Origin: AP-15 sp963703745
GTDB taxonomy: Bacteria; Pseudomonadota; Alphaproteobacteria; ATCC43930; CGMCC-115725
Assembly: GCA_963703745.1 (NCBI GenBank)
Contig: CAVPFL010000005.1
Location: 248,001 to 312,000, forward strand
DNA: 64,000 nucleotides
Direction of reading: 5' to 3'
Position 1 is the first letter of the stretch. Each line of letters begins with the position of its first letter. Positions 55,498-64,000 of the stretch are shown here, one piece after another. The notes under the pieces are model-generated. The model worked only from the letters and a program-made list of their open reading frames with translations, did not search any database and was not told where the DNA came from. The translations under genes and the position numbers were made by a program.

Positions 55498-57429
55498 TCA
55501 CTGGCGTCGGCCGGGCGGTCGGCGGGCGGGCAGCCGGGAAGGGACCCCGACGCGCTTCCCGGCCGAGCTCCGAAAGGTCGGGGCCGCCCCATCCTCCTCG
55601 ATGCGGAAAGCAAGGCGGCCGCCAACCGCATCCGCTTCGACAAGCCGGACTGAGACTTCGTCTCCGACCCGGAAAATCCGACCGGATCGTCGCCCGATCA
55701 ATCGATGGGCCGTCTTGTCGCTCTCATAGTAGTCACCGGGCAGGGTCGATATCGGAACGAGCCCATTGGCTCCGTTCTCAGTCGAAGTGACAAATAGCCC
55801 GAACTCGGCAACCCCGCTGATGCGGCCGGTGAAGATGCTGCCGATAGAGCGGGCAAGGATAATCGCCCTGTAGCGTTCGAGCGCGCCGCGCTCGGCCGCG
55901 ACCGCCCGGCGTTCTGTCGCCGAGAGATGGTCCGCTATGGCGGCGAACTCTTCACGATCCGCGTCGGAAGGCCGCGCGCCGGAGACGCGCTCGGCCGCGT
56001 TCAAGCCGGCAATCAGCCCCCTATGCACGGTCAGGTCGGCGTAACGCCGGATCGGCGAGGTGAAATGGACATAGCGCCGCAGAGCCAGCCCGAAATGACC
56101 AATATTGTTGGCACTGTAGACGGCTTGCGCCTGGCAGCGTAGGACCAGTTCATTGACCAGAGCGGCGGCCGGGGTCGCGGCGGCGCGGTTCAGCACTCGA
56201 TTGAACAGTGCCGGCTTCGGAGCTTGGCCTTTCGGGAAGCCGAGGCCGGGGACGTCGATCGTGTCGAGCAACGCCCCCAACTCCTCAACCTTGTCCGGAT
56301 CGGGTGCGTCGTGGACGCGGTATATGCAAGGTTGGCGCCGCGCCTCGAGCTCCTCCGCGGCCGCGACGTTTGCCGCGACCATGAACTCTTCGATCAACCG
56401 ATGGCTGTCGAGGCGGGCGATGGGGATGATCGCGACGGGCCGCCCCTCGTCGAGCACCACGCGGTGCTCGGCGATATCCAATTCGAGGGCGCCACGAGCG
56501 GCCCGCGCCTTCTCGAGGGCCGCGAAGGCGCCATAGAGCGCCGTCAACCTTTCCCGCGCTACGGTCGGCGCGCCTTCGCCTTCTTGCGCCGCCTGGGTTT
56601 CTTCATAGGTGAGCCGCGCCGCCGAGCGCATCAGCCCGCGCTCAAACCGATGTCGTCGTTTGCGGCCGGCTCCGTCGACCCACAGATGGGCGGCGAGGCA
56701 GGCGCGATCGACGCCCGGCTTCAGCGAGCAGAGATCATTCGACAGGCCTTCGGGAAGCATCGGAACTACACGGTCCGGAAAGTAGACCGAGTTGCCGCGT
56801 CGCCTGGCTTCACGGTCGAGTGTCGTGCCGGGGCGCACGTACCAGGCGACATCGGCGATCGCAACAATGATATGCCAGCCGCCAAGATTCTCCGGGTCGG
56901 GGTCCGGCTCGGCCCAGACCGCGTCGTCGAAGTCCCGGGCATCGGCGCCGTCGATCGTGACGAGCGCCAGGTCGCGTAGATCGCTCCGGCCGGCCGAACT
57001 CGCGGCAGGTACCGCCTCGGCCTCGGCAATCGCAGCGATCGGGAATTCGGTCGGGATCTCATAACTCGCGATGGCGAGGAGGCTAACCGCACCGGGGTCC
57101 GAAGAGCGTCCGAGCCGTTCGACGATGCGGGCTCGCGGGAAGCCGAGCCTCCCGGGCGAGAGTTGTTCGGCCCTCACCAATTCATCGTCTTCCGCGCCGC
57201 CGGTATCCCCTTCCGCCACCCGGTACTCGTTGCGATTGCGGCGGTCGGCCAGCACCACCTTGCCACCCTCGCGGCTGCGGTAATAGACGCCCACAATCGG
57301 CGGACTCGCCGGGCCGGACATCTGGATCGCCCGAGACTTTGTCTCGCCGGTTTCGCGTAGAATCTCTCGCAAGGCCGAGCGGCCGCGCTGGTCGGCCGCA
57401 GAGGTTGGCCGCCGGCCTCGCTTCGGCAT
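55498..57429 (-). CDS. rnr: Ribonuclease R, N-terminally short
   Basis: 643 residues against about 750 for usual RNase R. The RNB catalytic site is TIDGADARDFDDAVWAE and LPEGLSNDLCSLKPG, the C-terminal S1 domain is IFTGRISGVAEFGLFVTS. The first cold-shock domain and the N-terminal helix-turn-helix are missing. The sequence joins the usual family at PIVGVYYRSREGGKV. The ATG is directly after the topA stop. The catalytic core is complete, so it may still be active but with altered RNA binding. Confidence 0.87.
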   Translation of the reverse strand: MPKRGRRPTSAADQRGRSALREILRETGETKSRAIQMSGPASPPIVGVYYRSREGGKVVLADRRNRNEYRVAEGDTGGAEDDELVRAEQLSPGRLGFPRARIVERLGRSSDPGAVSLLAIASYEIPTEFPIAAIAEAEAVPAASSAGRSDLRDLALVTIDGADARDFDDAVWAEPDPDPENLGGWHIIVAIADVAWYVRPGTTLDREARRRGNSVYFPDRVVPMLPEGLSNDLCSLKPGVDRACLAAHLWVDGAGRKRRHRFERGLMRSAARLTYEETQAAQEGEGAPTVARERLTALYGAFAALEKARAARGALELDIAEHRVVLDEGRPVAIIPIARLDSHRLIEEFMVAANVAAAEELEARRQPCIYRVHDAPDPDKVEELGALLDTIDVPGLGFPKGQAPKPALFNRVLNRAAATPAAALVNELVLRCQAQAVYSANNIGHFGLALRRYVHFTSPIRRYADLTVHRGLIAGLNAAERVSGARPSDADREEFAAIADHLSATERRAVAAERGALERYRAIILARSIGSIFTGRISGVAEFGLFVTSTENGANGLVPISTLPGDYYESDKTAHRLIGRRSGRIFRVGDEVSVRLVEADAVGGRLAFRIEEDGAAPTFRSSAGKRVGVPSRLPARRPPGRRQ

Positions 57430-60066
57430 CTAGCCCGGCGGCGCTTTCAGTCGAGATCGAGGTTTCCTGGGGCCCGCCTTCTTTGCACCGCCGGCCGCTT
57501 TTGCGACCCTCCGGGTTTTTGGCGGTGCTGCAGCAGATTTCCCCGACTTCCGTTGCCGGCGCTTGCCCTTTTGGCGCTGTGCGGCAAGCAGCGGCACTGC
57601 TTGGTCGAGTAAGAAAGTGTCCGGATCTGCGGTTCTCGGCAACGATGCGATGACACCGTCATGGCTGAGATAAGGGCCGTAACGCCCGGAGTACAGATTG
57701 ACGGTGCCGCCATCGGGGTGCTCGCCGAGCTCCCGCAGCAACCGAGGCCCCGGCCGTCGCTGCCCTGCCGGTTCGGCGAGCAGGACGACGGCTCGGTTAA
57801 CGCCGATCGTCAGCACGTCGTCATCCGGAGCAAGCGACTTGAAGACCGCACCGTGCTTGATGTAGGCGCCGAACCGGCCGATGCCGGCAACGATCATCTC
57901 GCCGGTCTCGGGATGCCGCCCCAGCTCACGCGGTAAGGCGAGCAGTCGCAGCGCCGTGTCGAGGTCGACATCGACCGGCCTTATCGATCGCGGCAAGGCG
58001 ACCCGCTTCGGTTTGAGCTCGCCGTCGGCGGCGCCGAGCTGGATGTAGTGGCCGTAGGGACCCTTCCTGAGGGTAATCGTCGAGCCACTCGCCGGATCGG
58101 TTCCGAGCGGAGCGTCGGCAGGAATACTGTCGTCCGCCTCTCCCTCGAGCGCGAAAGCCCGGGTGTAGCGGCAGTTCGGGTAGTCGGAGCACCCGATGAA
58201 TGCGCCAAATTTGCCGAGCTTGACACTAAGCCTACCGGCGCCGCAGACAGGGCAAAGGCGCGGATCGCGCCCGGAGCCGTCATCCGGGAAAAAATGCCGC
58301 CCAAGCTCCGCGTCGAGCGCGGCCAGCACCTGGCTGATGGTCAGCTCCTTGGTGCCGTCGACCGCAGTCGAAAAATCCCGCCAGAAATTGCGCAGCACCT
58401 CCTTCCAATCGGTGCGACCGCCCGACACGTCGTCGAGCTGGTTCTCAAGATCGGCGGTGAACGTGTATTCGACGTAGCGTTCGAAAAAGCTCGTCAGAAA
58501 CGCGGTGACGAGGCGCCCGCGGTCCTCCGGCAAGAACCGGCGTTGCTCGAGCCGGACGTAAGCACGATCCTGCAGGACCTGCAGGATCGACGCATAAGTC
58601 GACGGGCGACCGATGCCGAGCTCTTCGAGCTTCTTGACGAGGCTGGCCTCGGTGTAGCGCGGCGGCGGCTGCGTGAAATGCTGCTTGGGCTCGACCGCGC
58701 CGCGCGCGAGCTGCTCGCTCTGACGCATCGCCGGCAGCCGGGTCCCTTCGCGGTCGTCCTCGGCAGCATCGTCGCGGTCCTCCTGGTAAAGTGCCAGAAA
58801 CCCGTCAAAAACGACGACCGAGCCGGTCGCCCTTAGGCGCAGGCGACCGGCGGGGTCGGCGATGTCGACGGTGACCTGATCGAGCAAGGCCGACGCCATC
58901 TGGCTCGCGATCGTGCGTTTCCAGATCAGCTCGTAGAGCCGCCGCTGATCGCGATCGAGATCGGCGGCGACATCGGCGGGTTTGCGATCAATATCCGTCG
59001 GTCGGATCGCCTCGTGCGCCTCCTGCGCGTTCTTGGCGGGGCTGCGATAGACCCGCGGCTGGTCCGGCACATATCGCGGTCCGAATTCGTCGCCGATCAG
59101 GCGGCGCGCGGCGGCGATCGCCTCGCCGGAGATCGCCACCCCGTCGGTTCGCATATAGGTGATCAGCCCGACCGTCTCGCCGGCGAGGTCGATCCCTTCG
59201 TAGAGGCGCTGAGCGATCTGCATGGTGCGGCTGGCTGACAAGCCGAGCTTGCGTGAGGCTTCTTGCTGCAAGGTCGAAGTGGTGAACGGCGGAAACGGGT
59301 TGCGGCGAACCTGCCGGCTGTCGATTTCTGCGACGGCAAATCCCGGGGCGCGTAGGATCGCATCGGCGGCGGCCCGCGCTTTGGCCTCGGTATCGAGATC
59401 GAAGCGGTCGAGGCGCTTGCCGTCGAGATGGGTCAGTCGCGCGGTGAAGGTCTGCCCTGCTTCGGTCCGAAACTCGACCTCGATCGTCCAGTATTCGCGC
59501 GACTTGAACGCCTCGATCTCGGCTTCCCGCTCGCAGATCAGGCGCAACGCGACGGATTGGACGCGCCCAGCAGAGCGACTGCCCGGAAGCTTGCGCCAGA
59601 GCACCGGCGATAAGGTAAATCCGACGAGATAATCGAGCGCTCGACGGGCGAGATAGGCGTCGACGAGCTCGCGGTCGATCTCGCGCGGCCGGCGAAACGC
59701 CTCGAGCACCGCGTTCTTCGTCACCTCGTTGAAGACGACCCGCTTGACGTCGAGCTGCTTCAGCGCCCGGCGGGATTTCAGCACCTCGTTGACATGCCAG
59801 GAGATCGCCTCTCCCTCCCGATCGGGGTCGGTGGCGAGGAAGAGACCGTCGGCGCCGCGCACTGCCTGAACGATCGTCTTGACGTGTTTTTCTGATTTGC
59901 CGTCGACCTCCCACGACATCGCGAAGTCCGAGTTGGGGAGGACCGAGCCGTCCTTCGCGGGAAGATCCCGGACATGACCGTAGCTCGCGACGACCTTGTA
60001 GTCGCTGCCGAGATACTTGTTGATGGTTTTCGCTTTTGCCGGCGATTCGACGACGACGACTTTCAT
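57430..60066 (-). CDS. topA: DNA topoisomerase I
   Basis: 878 residues. The Toprim domain starts KVVVVESPAKAKTINKYLGSDYKVVASYGHVRDLP, with the DxD in TDPDREGEAISW. The active-site Tyr is in GLITYMRTDGVAIS, and a C4 zinc finger is CPVCGAGRLSVKLGKFGAFIGCSDYPNC. The C-terminus ends in a basic Lys/Arg-rich tail. It relaxes negative supercoils. It sits in the conserved order dprA-topA-rnr. Confidence 0.95.
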   Translation of the reverse strand: MKVVVVESPAKAKTINKYLGSDYKVVASYGHVRDLPAKDGSVLPNSDFAMSWEVDGKSEKHVKTIVQAVRGADGLFLATDPDREGEAISWHVNEVLKSRRALKQLDVKRVVFNEVTKNAVLEAFRRPREIDRELVDAYLARRALDYLVGFTLSPVLWRKLPGSRSAGRVQSVALRLICEREAEIEAFKSREYWTIEVEFRTEAGQTFTARLTHLDGKRLDRFDLDTEAKARAAADAILRAPGFAVAEIDSRQVRRNPFPPFTTSTLQQEASRKLGLSASRTMQIAQRLYEGIDLAGETVGLITYMRTDGVAISGEAIAAARRLIGDEFGPRYVPDQPRVYRSPAKNAQEAHEAIRPTDIDRKPADVAADLDRDQRRLYELIWKRTIASQMASALLDQVTVDIADPAGRLRLRATGSVVVFDGFLALYQEDRDDAAEDDREGTRLPAMRQSEQLARGAVEPKQHFTQPPPRYTEASLVKKLEELGIGRPSTYASILQVLQDRAYVRLEQRRFLPEDRGRLVTAFLTSFFERYVEYTFTADLENQLDDVSGGRTDWKEVLRNFWRDFSTAVDGTKELTISQVLAALDAELGRHFFPDDGSGRDPRLCPVCGAGRLSVKLGKFGAFIGCSDYPNCRYTRAFALEGEADDSIPADAPLGTDPASGSTITLRKGPYGHYIQLGAADGELKPKRVALPRSIRPVDVDLDTALRLLALPRELGRHPETGEMIVAGIGRFGAYIKHGAVFKSLAPDDDVLTIGVNRAVVLLAEPAGQRRPGPRLLRELGEHPDGGTVNLYSGRYGPYLSHDGVIASLPRTADPDTFLLDQAVPLLAAQRQKGKRRQRKSGKSAAAPPKTRRVAKAAGGAKKAGPRKPRSRLKAPPG

Positions 60067-60105
60067 GAACCCATTCGATCGGGGCGCCAGGGCGCGGAAA
60101 TTTTC

Positions 60106-61230
60106 TCAACGTAAGGATACGAGGTTGCCGGGGTGACGCTCGACCCGACCGACGAGTTCCAATTCGAGCAGGAGGGTGGCGACGGCGGCGGCTGACATCT
60201 GGCATTGGCGCACCAGTTCGTCAACCGCGACCGGTGTAGGCCCCAATCTTTCGAGGATCAATTCGAGCTCGCCCTCGTCGCCAGCAAGATCGGCAGCGTC
60301 GGGCGACGGCTCCCACCCTGTCGTGGCCACGGGGGAAGTAAAGGGGGTCGTTATGGTTGGGATCGAGACTGACGGGAGCGGGCGAAGCGGCTCAACGCCG
60401 CTCAGCTGCGCTCCGAGTTGCGACAGAACGTCCGCGGCATTCTCGGTCAAGATCGCGCCGTGCCGCAACAGGTCGTTGCAGCCGCGAGCGCGCGGATCGA
60501 GCGGCGAGCCCGGCACGGCAAAGACCTCGCGCCCCTGCTCGAGAGCAAATCGGGCCGTAATCAGCGAGCCCGAGTGTGCCGCCGCCTCGACAACGACGAC
60601 GCCGAGGGCCATCCCGGAAATGATCCGATTGCGGCGCGGGAAATGGCGGGCCTGTGGTTCGGTGCCGAGCGGCAGTTCGGCGACGATCGCCCCTCGGCGC
60701 GCCAGGGCGTCGTAGAGTCCTCGGTTCTCCGCGGGATATACGACGTCGGCGCCGCCGGCGACAGCCGCGATGCTGCCCGTCTCGAGAGCGCCCAAATGCG
60801 AGGCAGCGTCAATTCCGCGGGCGAGGCCGGAAACCACGACGAGCCCGCCGAGCCCGAGCTCCGCAGCGAGGTCGCGAGCCAGGCGCCGGCCGTTCGCCGA
60901 GGCGTTGCGCGCACCGACCACGGCGATCATCGGCCGCTGCAGCAATTCGGTTTGGCCGAGGACGGTCAGGATTGGCGGCGCGTCCTCGATCGCGGCCAGC
61001 GCACTCGGATAATCCGGCTCGCCCCAGCAGACGAGCCGGGCGCCGGCGCGGTGCAGTGCGGCGAGCTCGGCCTCGGCCTCAGCCCGGGTGACCGGGGTGA
61101 CCGTCGTGGCGCGCTCACCGCGGCGGGCCAGACGCGGCAGCACATCAAGCGCGGCTCGCGCCGAACCAAAACGACGCAGCATCGCGTAAAAGCTGATCGG
61201 GCCGATCGTCTCGGTGCGGCACAGCCGCAA
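60106..61230 (-). CDS. dprA: DNA-processing protein DprA
   Basis: 374 residues from a TTG at 61230. The Rossmann core has GARNASANGRRLARDLAAELG, VVVSGLARGIDAASHLGAL and REVFAVPGSPLDPRARGCNDLLRHGA, and a winged-helix C-terminus follows. Conserved residues before 61230 (RELDPQERLDWLRLCRTE) suggest the true start is further up. A CTG at 61272 is the only plausible codon, and no ATG or GTG precedes it. It loads RecA on incoming single-stranded DNA. Confidence 0.9.
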   Translation of the reverse strand: MRLCRTETIGPISFYAMLRRFGSARAALDVLPRLARRGERATTVTPVTRAEAEAELAALHRAGARLVCWGEPDYPSALAAIEDAPPILTVLGQTELLQRPMIAVVGARNASANGRRLARDLAAELGLGGLVVVSGLARGIDAASHLGALETGSIAAVAGGADVVYPAENRGLYDALARRGAIVAELPLGTEPQARHFPRRNRIISGMALGVVVVEAAAHSGSLITARFALEQGREVFAVPGSPLDPRARGCNDLLRHGAILTENAADVLSQLGAQLSGVEPLRPLPSVSIPTITTPFTSPVATTGWEPSPDAADLAGDEGELELILERLGPTPVAVDELVRQCQMSAAAVATLLLELELVGRVERHPGNLVSLR

Positions 61231-61280
61231 CCAGTCGAGGCGCTCTTGCGGATCGAGTTCGCGTGCGGCCAGGGATTATC

Positions 61281-61868
61281 TCAGCCTTTGGTAAGCGATA
61301 TCCGGCTCTCGGTGCCCGCGATCAGGCGCCGAATGTTGGCATGGTGGCGCAGGATGATTAACAGGGCGATACCGGCGATCACTGCCGCCGTCGGAGGGTC
61401 GACGAGAAACGGGGCGAGCGCCGCCGCGGCGACCGCGGCGACCAGCGCGGCGAGCGAGGCGTAGCGGAGCAGCAGTGCGGTGACGAGCCAAATCAGAGCT
61501 GCGCCGAGCGCCACCGGCCAGGCCAGCGCGATCAGGACGCCGAAGGCGGTGGCGACACCCTTGCCGCCGTGAAAGCCGAGCCAAATCGGAAACATGTGGC
61601 CGATGATCACGCAGCCGGCCGCGGCGAGCGCTGCTTGCTCGCCCCACGCTTGGCCGATGACCACGGCCGCCGAGCCTTTGGCCAGGTCGAGCAGCAGGGT
61701 CAGCGCCGCAGCCCCCTTGCTGCCGGTGCGCAGCACATTGGTGGCGCCGATATTTCCCGACCCGATCCGGCGGATATCGCCGTAGCCGGCGAGGCGGGTC
61801 AGCAATAGGCCGAACGGGATCGAGCCCAACAGATAGCCGACGGCACCTGCGGCGAGCAGCGTCAACAC
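61281..61868 (-). CDS. plsY: Glycerol-3-phosphate acyltransferase PlsY
   Basis: 195 residues, mainly hydrophobic. The conserved loops are GSIPFGLLL, RRIGSGNIGATNVLRTGSKGAAALTLLLDLAKG and HGGKGVATAFG. It transfers acyl from acyl phosphate to glycerol-3-phosphate in phospholipid synthesis. It is upstream of dprA on the same strand. Confidence 0.93.
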   Translation of the reverse strand: MLTLLAAGAVGYLLGSIPFGLLLTRLAGYGDIRRIGSGNIGATNVLRTGSKGAAALTLLLDLAKGSAAVVIGQAWGEQAALAAAGCVIIGHMFPIWLGFHGGKGVATAFGVLIALAWPVALGAALIWLVTALLLRYASLAALVAAVAAAALAPFLVDPPTAAVIAGIALLIILRHHANIRRLIAGTESRISLTKG

Positions 61869-61889
61869 CAGTGACTCCGCTCGCTCAGT

Positions 61890-61908
61890 TTCCCGGTTAC
61901 ACCGGGAA
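61890..61908. repeat. TTCCCGGT palindrome in the pyrC-plsY gap
   Basis: TTCCCGGT and ACCGGGAA separated by TAC form a perfect 8-bp palindrome, and ACCGGGA repeats 3 bp later. The surrounding 175 bp are AT-rich and non-coding, similar in character to the 45.7-kb intergenic stretch. Confidence 0.55.
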
Positions 61909-62043
61909 TTACCGGGAAAAAACTCGCGCTAAAATGCAGAAACCAACTATCTAACAAATACTTGCGCGTCATTTGGGACGCCACTTGGACGGCTGAACCG
62001 GGTATTTTTGACAATTTGAAGGATGCCGGAAATTCACGGCTTA

Positions 62044-63330
62044 TCACCCCGAATGTCGGAAGATGGTGCGGCCGTCGACGATCGTCAACCGTACGCGGCC
62101 GCGGACCGGGCGGTCGTCGAACGGGGCGTTCTTCGATTTCGAGAGGAAAACATCGGGGCAGATCTGCCACGGCTGATCGAGGTCGAAGAGCACGAGATCG
62201 GCCGACGCCCCGACGGCGAGACGCCCGACCGGCAGGCGCAGGATCTGCGCCGGGTTCAGGGTCATCAGCCGGACCAGGTCGAGAAGACCGAGATGGCGGT
62301 TGTGATAGAGCTCGAGCGACAATGCCAACAATGTCTCGAGCCCGACGATGCCGTAGGCTGCCGAGCTGAACGGCAGGCGCTTCAAATCTTGGTCCCACGG
62401 CGCGTGGTCGCTGGCGATCGCGTCGATCGTGCCGTCGCGCAGCCCCTCGATGACCGCGCGCCGGTCCCACTCGCTGCGCAATGGCGGGGAGAGCTTCGCG
62501 AAGGTCCGATAATCGCCGATCGCCGTCTCGTTGAGCACAAAATAGGGGGGTGCGGTGTCGCAGGTCACCGGCAGGCCTTGGGCCTTGGCCTGACGGATCG
62601 CCTCGATCGCGGCGGCGGTCGACACATGGGCGGCGTGATAGCGGGCGCCCGTGATCTCGACGAGCCGGAGATCGCGCGCGACCATGATCAGCTCGGCCAT
62701 CGGGGTGATCCCTGCGAGGCCGAGCCGGGTGGCGATCTCGCCTTCGTTGACCTCGCCGGCGCGTGCGAGGCTCGGCTCCTCCGGGTGCTGGAGCACCAAC
62801 AGATCAAAGCTGCGGGCATAGGCCAGCACGCGCCGCATGACGAGCGCGTCGGCGACCGCCTTGACGCCGTCGGTGAAGCCTAGCGCGCCACTGGCCGCGA
62901 GCAGCCCCATCTCGGTCAGCTCGTGCCCCTTGAGCCCCTTGGTGGCCGCCGCATAGGTGTGGACCTTGGCGAGCTTGGCCTCGCGAGCGCGGCGGGCGAG
63001 GAACTCGACGACCGACACATCGTCGACCGGGGGATCGGTGTTCGGCAGGGCAACCATCGTCGTGACACCGCCCGCCGCTGCGGCCCGTCCGCCGCTCTCG
63101 ATCGATTCCAAATGCTCGGCACCGGGCTCGCGCAACTGCACGCGCATGTCGACGAGCCCCGGTGCCAGGCACAGCCCGTCGGCCATCACCGTCTCGGCGT
63201 CGCGTGCCGCGGCCGATAGATCGCCGCCGATCGCAGCGATCCGCTCGCCTTCGACCAGCAGGTCGCCAGTCGTGTCGAGCCCGCTCGCCGGGTCTAAGAG
63301 CCGGGCATGGCGGATCAACAGGCGGTTCAC
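62044..63330 (-). CDS. pyrC: Dihydroorotase-like protein (PyrC/PyrX group)
   Basis: 428 residues of the class I amidohydrolase family (LAPGLVDMRVQLREPGAEHLESIESGGRAAAAGGVTTMVALPNTDPPVDD, HAAHVSTAAAIEAI, IDAIASDHAPWD). The first metal HxH motif is replaced by MRVQL. Such forms can be non-catalytic partners of aspartate carbamoyltransferase. pyrB, usual on the 5' side, is absent. VapC overlaps the GTG start. Dihydroorotase activity is therefore uncertain. Confidence 0.85.
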   Translation of the reverse strand: MNRLLIRHARLLDPASGLDTTGDLLVEGERIAAIGGDLSAAARDAETVMADGLCLAPGLVDMRVQLREPGAEHLESIESGGRAAAAGGVTTMVALPNTDPPVDDVSVVEFLARRAREAKLAKVHTYAAATKGLKGHELTEMGLLAASGALGFTDGVKAVADALVMRRVLAYARSFDLLVLQHPEEPSLARAGEVNEGEIATRLGLAGITPMAELIMVARDLRLVEITGARYHAAHVSTAAAIEAIRQAKAQGLPVTCDTAPPYFVLNETAIGDYRTFAKLSPPLRSEWDRRAVIEGLRDGTIDAIASDHAPWDQDLKRLPFSSAAYGIVGLETLLALSLELYHNRHLGLLDLVRLMTLNPAQILRLPVGRLAVGASADLVLFDLDQPWQICPDVFLSKSKNAPFDDRPVRGRVRLTIVDGRTIFRHSG

Positions 63331-63719
63331 GGCAGCGCCGGTCGAATATCGGTCCGGCTGAAATCGTCGCCCTTGAACAGCAAGGTATGGTCGGTCGCTG
63401 CTGCGAGCGCGTAAGAGAAACAGTCGCCGATATTGAGGCTCGCCGGATGTCGGCCTCTCCCAAAGCGGCGAAACGCGTCGACGGCAATCTCGGCCTGCTG
63501 CGGCGTGACGCTGACGATGTCGAAGCCGCCGTCACGCAGTAAAAGGTCGACATCCGCTCGGCCGGTCTCGCCTTTGCGTCCCTCGATGACGAACGACAGC
63601 TCGACCCGGCTCACGGCCGACAGCAATCTGACCGGGGCATCGGCGAGGGCACGCGCCAAACGCCCGGCGTCGGACTCCCCCAGGAGGACGGCGACCAGCG
63701 CCGAGGTGTCGACGACCAT
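63327..63719 (-). CDS. vapC: VapC-type PIN-domain toxin
   Basis: 130 residues. PIN ribonuclease acidic residues are in MVVDTSALVAVLLGE, SRVELSFVIEGR, NIGDCFSYALAAATDHTLLFKGDDF. It cleaves specific RNAs when free of antitoxin. Its stop overlaps the pyrC GTG start by 4 bp (GTGA), so the toxin and pyrC are translationally coupled. It starts 1 base after the antitoxin gene stop. Confidence 0.92.
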   Translation of the reverse strand: MVVDTSALVAVLLGESDAGRLARALADAPVRLLSAVSRVELSFVIEGRKGETGRADVDLLLRDGGFDIVSVTPQQAEIAVDAFRRFGRGRHPASLNIGDCFSYALAAATDHTLLFKGDDFSRTDIRPALP

Positions 63720-63977
63720 TCAGCGCCACATGCCAGTTTCGTCATAGCCGACGATCTCGTCCGGACTGCGTGTGTCAATGTCCGGCAATGCCGCGCAATG
63801 CCGGCCGATTTCCATCAGCCGGTCGGCGAGCCGAATTGTTTTGCCGCGCCGCAAGCGCTCGCGCTCCAGCCGCTCGGCGAGCGCCTTTCGAATCGCCTCC
63901 GTCAACGTCTCGCCGGTCAGGTCGGCGACCGCGCGGGCGAGGCGATCGGTCTCCTTGTCCTTAAGGCTTAGCGCCAT
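63720..63977 (-). CDS. vapB: VapB-type antitoxin (Rv0623-like)
   Basis: 85 residues. N-terminal DNA-binding MALSLKDKETDRLARAVADLTGETLTEAIRKALAERLERERL and a C-terminal toxin-wrapping tail RSPDEIVGYDETGMW, typical of VapB_antitoxin. A weak AGGAAT ribosome site and TATATA-like sequence lie just before the ATG near the window edge. With vapC it forms a type II toxin-antitoxin operon that autoregulates. Confidence 0.9.
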   Translation of the reverse strand: MALSLKDKETDRLARAVADLTGETLTEAIRKALAERLERERLRRGKTIRLADRLMEIGRHCAALPDIDTRSPDEIVGYDETGMWR

Positions 63978-64000
63978 GCTGTTATTCCTATATAATTCGA

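Noticed and set aside
60418..61464. A 348-residue plus-strand ORF
   Set aside because: Antisense shadow of dprA and plsY in GC-rich DNA, with no domain recognised.

Overview
High-GC chromosomal DNA from an alphaproteobacterium, probably close to the Rhodospirillales. The evidence is the core gene content and order on the right (ybbN-type thioredoxin, LON-domain protein, Trm112, DUF971, rnd, aspS, an EipB-type periplasmic protein, divK-pleD, rpmG, S41 peptidase, rnr, topA, dprA, plsY, pyrC). The window has two halves that meet near a tRNA-Gly(GCC) gene at 40.85-40.93 kb.

LEFT, about 1-40.8 kb: a degraded accessory region. A plasmid/ICE-type backbone is recognisable but broken. In order it holds an AlpA-like HTH protein, a frameshifted repA followed by two direct-repeat arrays (iteron-like), DUF2840, a TraF-type S26 peptidase and a lytic transglycosylase. 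An intact IS630 insertion follows, then a relaxase gene with one in-frame TAA, a traG reduced to its two ends, copG, two Toprim primase remnants and, 24 kb further on, the start of trbB. Between these pieces lie cargo genes: many GNAT acetyltransferases (about half broken), methyltransferases, a polysaccharide deacetylase, a complete IS1182 element, a split serine recombinase, a SnoaL-like protein, a 2H phosphoesterase and an Stf0-like sulfotransferase.

From 24 to 38 kb the cargo becomes more metabolic. An asd-dapA pair (first steps of the lysine/threonine pathway) is preceded by a leader ORF and a terminator-like hairpin. Then come an MFS exporter, an Ada-AraC protein, a CmlA/FloR-like drug exporter and a Rieske-VOC pair. 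A SufR-like regulator with a perfect palindrome in its promoter region overlaps an LLM-type flavin oxidoreductase gene. A CpdA-like phosphodiesterase and a truncated EamA transporter close the region. Frameshifts and premature stops are very common here and nearly absent in the right half, so they look like real decay and not sequencing error.

RIGHT, about 40.85-64 kb: intact housekeeping genes for tRNA proofreading, redox chaperoning, RNA decay, aspartyl-tRNA synthesis, cell-cycle and c-di-GMP signalling, envelope, DNA topology, phospholipid synthesis and pyrimidine synthesis. The exceptions are a deletion-fused dinB pseudogene, a 5'-shortened rnr, and a MFS transporter gene bracketed by two copies of the DUF971 gene 3' end. 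A VapBC toxin-antitoxin pair overlaps pyrC at the right edge.
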